Below, in pieces: positions 7,008 through 10,774 of a DNA stretch of 10,774 nucleotides. The notes beneath the pieces were generated by a model that saw only the letters and a list, made by a program, of their open reading frames with translations, did not search any database and was not told where the DNA came from. A program made the position numbers and the translations under genes. The stretch comes from an uncultured Desulfovibrio sp. GTDB taxonomy: Bacteria; Desulfobacterota; Desulfovibrionia; Desulfovibrionales; Desulfovibrionaceae. Numbering within the stretch: the stretch's first letter is position 1; the number at the start of each line of letters is the position of its first letter. The stretch is from positions 1 through 10,774 of the forward strand of contig URTO01000036.1 of NCBI GenBank assembly GCA_900550745.1, written 5' to 3'.

Positions 7008-7034
7008 GCCCGGCCTTCACGAGCAAGGCCGGGC
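7008..7034 (-). terminator. Hairpin just after mop
   Basis: GCCCGGCCTT (7008-7017) and AAGGCCGGGC (7025-7034) form a perfect 10-bp GC-rich stem with a 7-nt loop, starting about 20 bases past the mop stop. On the - strand only a short TTTGC follows. It should be a partial terminator or a 3'-end protecting structure that lets mop be made in excess over the downstream genes (inference). Confidence 0.55.
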
Positions 7035-7054
7035 GCGTCATCTCACTCCATCAA

Positions 7055-9781
7055 TTACTTCTTCAGAGCGGCCAGCACCTTTTCGGGCCGTGCGGGCAGA
7101 TGCGTCACGCGGGCACCGCAAGCCTGATAGATGGCGTTGATGATGGCGGCATGCGGAGCGGTAAGCGGGAGCTCGCCCACGCCGGAAGCACCGAACGGGC
7201 CGTCCTTGCGGGAGTTCTCAAGATAGATCAGCTCAATGTCATCCGGGATGTCCTTAATGTAGGGCAGGCCAGCGCCGATAAGCGTAGAGTGCTTCTTGAT
7301 GTCCTCATAGTCTTCAGTCAGGGCGAGACCGACACCCTGCGCCAAACCGCCGTACAACTGGCCGTCCGTTACGAGGCGGTTGTTCACCTTACCAATGTCG
7401 GCGATCATGGTCAGCTTTTCCACCGTGGTCTTGCCGGTCGTGATGTCCACGGCCACTTCAGCCATGAACAGGCCGTACATGTAACAGCAGAAAGGCTCGC
7501 CCTGTGCATTTTCGTCCGGGGACGTGCACGGGGTAGTCCACTTGCCGTACTGCCGGACTTCGCGGCCTTCGGCCTTCATTTCGTCATAGGTATAGAAACC
7601 GCCGCCGGGCTTCTTCATAGCCTCGATCAGGGTTTCACAGGCTACGCGGATGGCATTGCCCACCACGAGCTGCGAACGGGAACCGCCAGCCGGGCCGCCC
7701 ACGGGGGCCTTGGAGGTGTCGTTCATGACAAGGCGGATCTTGTCGGCGGCGATGTTCAGGGGACGCAGAGCCTCATGAGCCGTACCGAGCGCGCCAGCGT
7801 CGGCACCCTGCCCATGATCGCCCCAGCACACGCCGATGGTGACCGTGCCGTCTTCATTGTACTGCGCCCAGCTTTCCGCCGAGTCGGGGCCGTCAAGGCC
7901 GCAACCGTAGATGCCGATAGCCACACCCGCGCCGCGCTTCACGGTATCCGTGGAATTCGCCGCGGCCTTTTCCTTCGCCGCCTTGAACTTGGGGCGCATG
8001 ATATCGATCATGTCCGGCAGGCTGAACACTTCGGGGGCCTGCCCGGAAGGATTGGTATCGCCGGGCTTGTAGCAGTTGACCGCACGCAGTTCCAGCGGAT
8101 CCATGCCGAGCTTTTCGGCCAGCTCGTCAATGAGCACTTCGGAGGGGAATTCGCTTTCCGGAGCGCCGTAGCCACGGAACGCAGCCCCCCAGCCGTGGTT
8201 CGTGCAGACCGTTTTGCCGAGGCCGCGGATGTTTTCAATGCCGTATCCAGCACCGATGTACTGGGCACCGCGCAGGGTCAGCAGGTCGCCGAATTCGGAA
8301 TACGGGCCATGGTCGACGATCCAGTCGGTTTCCATCGCCTTGATTTTGCCGGTGGCCTTATCGGCGGCGTACCGGACGGTCGTAAAGAACGGCGAGCGCT
8401 TGCCGGTGTATTGCTGCTGCTGTTCATAGTTGTAGCGCAGATGGCAGGGACGGCCTGTGGCGAGCACGGCCACGCCGATAAGCGCTTCCATCGTCGGGCT
8501 GAACTTGTAGCCGAAGGTACCGCCCGCGTTGCACTGCACCATGATCATATCGTTGGCAAAATCAAGCCCCAGACCGGGGGCAATCATCAGGCCGTGCAAG
8601 TGCAGGCCGATGGATTTTGAATGGATGACCAGCTTGCCCTCTTCATTCATGTAGCCGTACCCCACGTCCGGCTCGATGGGCAGATGGGGCTGGCGCTGCG
8701 TGTAGAAGCTGTCTTCCACGACCACATTATTGGCGTCGGCGAAGAAGGGGGCGGTTTCCTGCCCTTTCACCTCTTTCTGCTCAAAATACACGTTCGGGGT
8801 TCCCGGATGGATCTCGATGGCGTCGGGAGCCATCGCGTCCGGGGCGTTCAGGTATTCGGGCAACAGTTCGAGATCAAATTTGACCTTGTCTGCGGCGGCA
8901 CGGGCGTGCGCTTCGGAATCGGCGCACACGATGGCGAGGGCGTCGCCGTACTGGAATATCTTGGTATCGTTCAGGATGGGACGATCCCAGCCGTCCCCCT
9001 TGTTGGTCGGGAAGGTGATGAGGCCGGTGATGCGGTTCTTGCCCTTAACGTCCTTATGGGTCAGCACGCGGTACACGCCGGGCATGGCTTCCGCTTCGGA
9101 GGTGTCGATGCCCTTGATGTTGGCGTGGGAAACCTTGGCCTGAGCCAGCGCCAGATGCAGCGTGTTCGGAGGCATCTTAAGGGCGGTATCCGCGCCGAAG
9201 TCGTGCGTGCCGGTCACCTTGGCGACGGCGTTGGGACGCGGACGGCGGGAACCCCATGTGCGGCCGTCCACGGGCTCCTTATATTCGATGTCCTTGATGG
9301 ATTTCTCGCCGCGCATGACGGCGGCGGCGTCCATGACGGCATCGACCAGCGGCTTGTAGCCCGTGCAGCGGCAGGCGTTGCGGTGGCTCTGGAACCAGTC
9401 GCGCACGTCGTTGCGGGTCGGGGCTGGGTTCTTGTCGAGCAGGCATTTGGCGGACACGATGAAGCCGGGCGTACAGAAACCGCACTGCGCGCCGCCGTGG
9501 AACATCCACGAAAGCTGCAACGGGTGCATATGTTCGGGCGTGCCGATGCCTTCAAGGGTCGTGACGGCGGCCCCGTCTTCAACGCGTTTCATTTTCAGCG
9601 TACAGGTACGCACCAGCTTGCCGTCCAGAATCACATTACAGGCACCGCACTGACCCGTGCCGCATCCGACCTTTACGCTGGTCAGCAAAAGCTGCCCGCG
9701 CAATACGTCGGCCAGCGAATCATCCGGATTCACCAGCAGCGTTTTCGTCATGCCATTTACAATGAGAGTCTTGGAAATCAT
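7055..9781 (-). CDS. mop: Molybdenum-containing aldehyde oxidoreductase, Desulfovibrio Mop type (xanthine oxidase family)
   Basis: This enzyme oxidises aldehydes to carboxylic acids at a molybdopterin cytosine dinucleotide centre and passes electrons through two [2Fe-2S] clusters. The 908 residues match the roughly 907 of D. gigas Mop. The plant-type cluster uses C40, C45, C48, C60, and the second cluster uses C100, C103, C137, C139 ('QCGFC', 'CRC'). The Mo-binding regions show 'QCNAGGTFGYK', 'GWGAAFRGYGAPESEF' and 'GGPAGGSRSQ'. The catalytic glutamate is in 'GVGELPL' (near residue 870, equivalent to E869). It is a single chain without an FAD domain, so it needs an external acceptor, and the adjacent Fe-S fusion protein is the obvious candidate. 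AAGGAG lies 6 bases before the ATG. It is preceded by a long structured leader and a strong -35. It is very probably a cytoplasmic homodimer, since no signal peptide is visible. Confidence 0.97.
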   Translation of the reverse strand: MISKTLIVNGMTKTLLVNPDDSLADVLRGQLLLTSVKVGCGTGQCGACNVILDGKLVRTCTLKMKRVEDGAAVTTLEGIGTPEHMHPLQLSWMFHGGAQCGFCTPGFIVSAKCLLDKNPAPTRNDVRDWFQSHRNACRCTGYKPLVDAVMDAAAVMRGEKSIKDIEYKEPVDGRTWGSRRPRPNAVAKVTGTHDFGADTALKMPPNTLHLALAQAKVSHANIKGIDTSEAEAMPGVYRVLTHKDVKGKNRITGLITFPTNKGDGWDRPILNDTKIFQYGDALAIVCADSEAHARAAADKVKFDLELLPEYLNAPDAMAPDAIEIHPGTPNVYFEQKEVKGQETAPFFADANNVVVEDSFYTQRQPHLPIEPDVGYGYMNEEGKLVIHSKSIGLHLHGLMIAPGLGLDFANDMIMVQCNAGGTFGYKFSPTMEALIGVAVLATGRPCHLRYNYEQQQQYTGKRSPFFTTVRYAADKATGKIKAMETDWIVDHGPYSEFGDLLTLRGAQYIGAGYGIENIRGLGKTVCTNHGWGAAFRGYGAPESEFPSEVLIDELAEKLGMDPLELRAVNCYKPGDTNPSGQAPEVFSLPDMIDIMRPKFKAAKEKAAANSTDTVKRGAGVAIGIYGCGLDGPDSAESWAQYNEDGTVTIGVCWGDHGQGADAGALGTAHEALRPLNIAADKIRLVMNDTSKAPVGGPAGGSRSQLVVGNAIRVACETLIEAMKKPGGGFYTYDEMKAEGREVRQYGKWTTPCTSPDENAQGEPFCCYMYGLFMAEVAVDITTGKTTVEKLTMIADIGKVNNRLVTDGQLYGGLAQGVGLALTEDYEDIKKHSTLIGAGLPYIKDIPDDIELIYLENSRKDGPFGASGVGELPLTAPHAAIINAIYQACGARVTHLPARPEKVLAALKK

Positions 9782-10007
9782 GTGCCACTCCTTGATTCCA
9801 CGGCCAGCCCGTCAGACGGGCCCAACCGGAGGGTTTCTGGATACCCGGACGAAAGGGCTGTTCCCTTTTCACCGGTTCCCCTGTAGCCTGCCTTGATGAG
9901 TACATTCGGAAGCCGCTCCTTCCCCGCACCCTCAGGCACGGTTCCGTACAAAAACGGTTCCCGATGACGTGCACCTATCCTACCCTGCTTGGAAGAGCGG
10001 ATATGTT
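9782..10007 (-). promoter_or_regulatory. Long structured 5' leader of mop (candidate riboswitch)
   Basis: If the promoter at 10014-10042 is used, the mop message carries a leader of about 225 nt. On the - strand it can fold into a three-way junction closed by AACCGG/CCGGTT (9872-9877 with 9824-9829). That junction encloses an AAAGGG/CCCTTT hairpin (9852-9857 / 9863-9868) and a GGGT/ACCC hairpin (9831-9834 / 9843-9846). A GCCCGT/ACGGGC hairpin (9807-9812 / 9816-9821) lies just before the ribosome-binding site, and a GGAAG/CTTCC hairpin lies upstream (9908-9912 / 9919-9923). The loop-rich GGTGAAAA and GGGAACAGCCC segments look like conserved aptamer sequence. A molybdenum-cofactor (Moco) riboswitch would fit the regulated gene, but I cannot confirm the class. 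Confidence 0.45.
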
Positions 10008-10013
10008 TATTTG

Positions 10014-10042
10014 TGCATATAAGAAGCCCTGCATTCTGTCAA
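10014..10042 (-). promoter_or_regulatory. Sigma70-like promoter for mop
   Basis: On the - strand a perfect -35 TTGACA (10042-10037) is followed after 17 bases by TATGCA (10019-10014). An overlapping TATATG (10021-10016) gives 15-base spacing. The predicted start is near 10007. The -10 is imperfect, and the position implies the long leader described separately. Confidence 0.5.
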
Positions 10043-10087
10043 TGCGGTCACCCGAAAAACACTGATACTGTTTTTGAGGAAACACCC

Positions 10088-10378
10088 ATGCAAAACAGCT
10101 CCCGCTTTTTCAGGAACACGTCCTGCGCTTACTTTCCGTGCCACCCTAACGCGGATCCTGAAACATTCAACTGCCTTTTCTGTTATTGCCCGCTCTATTT
10201 CCTGCCGGAATGCATCGGCACCCCCCGCTGGAACGCGAACGGTATAAAGGACTGCACCCTCTGCCTCGCCCCCCATCAGCCCGACAACTATGATCGCATT
10301 ATCCAAAGGCTTTCCGCGGCGATACGCCAAAGCGCCGCAGAAAGGAAGGAAAAGGGGCCTCGACAGCCCACGGAATGA
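10088..10378 (+). CDS. Cysteine-rich small domain (zinc-finger-like) protein
   Basis: This 96-residue protein matches the 'cysteine-rich small domain' family (PF04071/COG2158 type), presumed to bind metal. It shows 'CAYFPCHP', 'NCLFCYCPLY', a further 'PEC', then 'GIKDCTLCLAPH' and 'YDRII'. It has eight cysteines plus conserved histidines, enough for one or two metal sites. The start at 10088 is chosen because GAGGA sits 7 bases upstream and because the family begins shortly before the first Cys. An upstream in-frame reading to 9989 adds 33 unconvincing residues. The basic tail after residue 75 looks disordered. It is transcribed divergently from mop and shares its intergenic region. Its function is not established, and linkage to the mop cluster may be incidental. 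Confidence 0.85.
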   Translation: MQNSSRFFRNTSCAYFPCHPNADPETFNCLFCYCPLYFLPECIGTPRWNANGIKDCTLCLAPHQPDNYDRIIQRLSAAIRQSAAERKEKGPRQPTE

Positions 10379-10384
10379 TCTTAT

Positions 10385-10413
10385 TTGAAAAACAGCAAAG
10401 CCTGCGTTATAGT
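10385..10413 (+). promoter_or_regulatory. Strong sigma70-like promoter for the 74-residue gene
   Basis: TTGAAA (10385-10390), a 17-base spacer and TATAGT (10408-10413) agree with the consensus at five of six positions in each box. The predicted start near 10420 leaves a leader of about 30 nt before the ATG at 10452. Confidence 0.72.
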
Positions 10414-10451
10414 CGCCTTTCTGAAACACTTTTGCGCAAGGATGATCCCTC

Positions 10452-10676
10452 ATGCCCAACAAGCTCGAACAAGCCCAAGAAGCCCTCGCCAAGGTTGAAG
10501 CCCACATGGAAACCCTGACGCCCCAGACGCAGGCCCGCCACATGGCTGAACGCGTCCGGGACAATCTGGCCGCGTGCATCGCCATGGCCAAATGTAACCC
10601 CAAAGCTGGGGAAATCCTCATGCCGAACGTGCTGACAGCCGCCCATGAGTACCTTTCCGGCCTCGGCAAGGACTGA
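10452..10676 (+). CDS. Hypothetical 74-residue helical protein
   Basis: I do not recognise this protein. It is a soluble, mostly alpha-helical chain with alternating charged and hydrophobic residues (for example 'KLEQAQEALAKVEAHMETL'), two cysteines (42 and 48) in 'AACIAMAKCNPKAG', no signal peptide and no membrane segment. The N-terminal 20 residues have weak coiled-coil character. AAGGA lies 9 bases before the ATG. The gene sits between its own consensus-like promoter and a good intrinsic terminator, so it appears to be a monocistronic and probably well expressed small gene. Codon use resembles that of its neighbours, which supports it being native and real. Confidence 0.75.
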   Translation: MPNKLEQAQEALAKVEAHMETLTPQTQARHMAERVRDNLAACIAMAKCNPKAGEILMPNVLTAAHEYLSGLGKD

Positions 10677-10702
10677 TCCTGACCTTCCGTATGATCCGTA
10701 AT

Positions 10703-10750
10703 AAGCCCGGGATGCGCCGACATGGGACGTTCCGGGCTTGCCTCTTTTTT
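10703..10750 (+). terminator. Intrinsic terminator after the 74-residue gene
   Basis: AAGCCCGG (10703-10710) pairs with CCGGGCTT (10732-10739), with a few further weak pairs inside the loop. A T-rich tract ending in six T's (10745-10750) follows. This is a typical Rho-independent terminator 26 bases past the stop. Confidence 0.8.
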
Positions 10751-10774
10751 GGAGACTCGGCGGGCGCCTTCCCT

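Noticed and set aside
6500..8620. Very long open frame on the + strand, and similar ones at 592-1815, 4631-5809 and 8621-9886.
   Set aside because: They lie exactly antisense to well-recognised genes (mop, the Fe-S hub, the ligase), show no protein-family features and are explained by the high GC of the opposite strand.
9824..9900. Cobalamin riboswitch suggested by GGGGAA, GGTGAAAA and GGGAACAGCCC in the mop leader.
   Set aside because: The hallmark B12 box (CCCGC followed by NACTG) does not follow, so the class cannot be supported. It is kept only as an unclassified structured leader.
1..10774. CRISPR arrays, tRNA or rRNA genes, insertion sequences, attachment sites.
   Set aside because: I saw no regularly spaced direct repeats, no tRNA-like cloverleaf or CCA end, no rRNA signature, no transposase and no terminal inverted repeats.

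Overview
This window looks like a chromosomal segment of a Desulfovibrionaceae-type sulfate- or sulfite-reducing bacterium. It is GC-rich. The largest gene is a close relative of the Desulfovibrio gigas molybdenum aldehyde oxidoreductase Mop, with all eight [2Fe-2S] cysteines at the same residue numbers. The genes beside it follow a conserved set that I recall from Desulfovibrio vulgaris as DVU_1553 to DVU_1559. The genus assignment is inference and no database was searched.

Layout, left to right. Bases 1-75 are a low-GC scrap (28 of 75 bases are G or C) that reads on the + strand as a piece of an iron-containing alcohol dehydrogenase. At about 75-80 it abuts a ruvA on the - strand that has lost its 3' end. 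Then comes a - strand block, listed in transcription order from the right: mop (9781 to 7055), a 787-residue Fe-S/flavin/CCG-domain electron-transfer protein (6922 to 4559), a 71-residue two-CxxC redox protein (4403 to 4188), a SAM methyltransferase (4191 to 3484), a C-GCAxxG-C-C cysteine-rich protein (3487 to 3038), a radical SAM enzyme related to tetraether lipid synthase (3038 to 1674) and a short AMP-forming CoA ligase (1677 to 595). The last five genes overlap by 1-4 bases at every junction, so they are almost certainly translated from one message. Hairpins lie in the two longer gaps, after mop and after the 787-residue gene.

Right of mop is a divergent intergenic region of about 306 bases. 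It holds a good sigma70-like promoter for mop and an unusually long, foldable leader of about 225 nt. On the + strand follow a small cysteine-rich zinc-finger-like protein (10088-10378) and a 74-residue hypothetical gene with its own strong promoter and an intrinsic terminator.

How the genes may work together (inference): the cluster pairs a molybdenum hydroxylase with an Fe-S/thiol-disulfide electron-transfer hub, and with a tailoring set of radical SAM enzyme, methyltransferase and CoA ligase. It could be an uncharacterised pathway that makes, activates and oxidises an aldehyde or lipid-like substrate, or one that matures a cofactor. None of the accessory genes has an established function that I know of, and this cluster is the most interesting content of the window.
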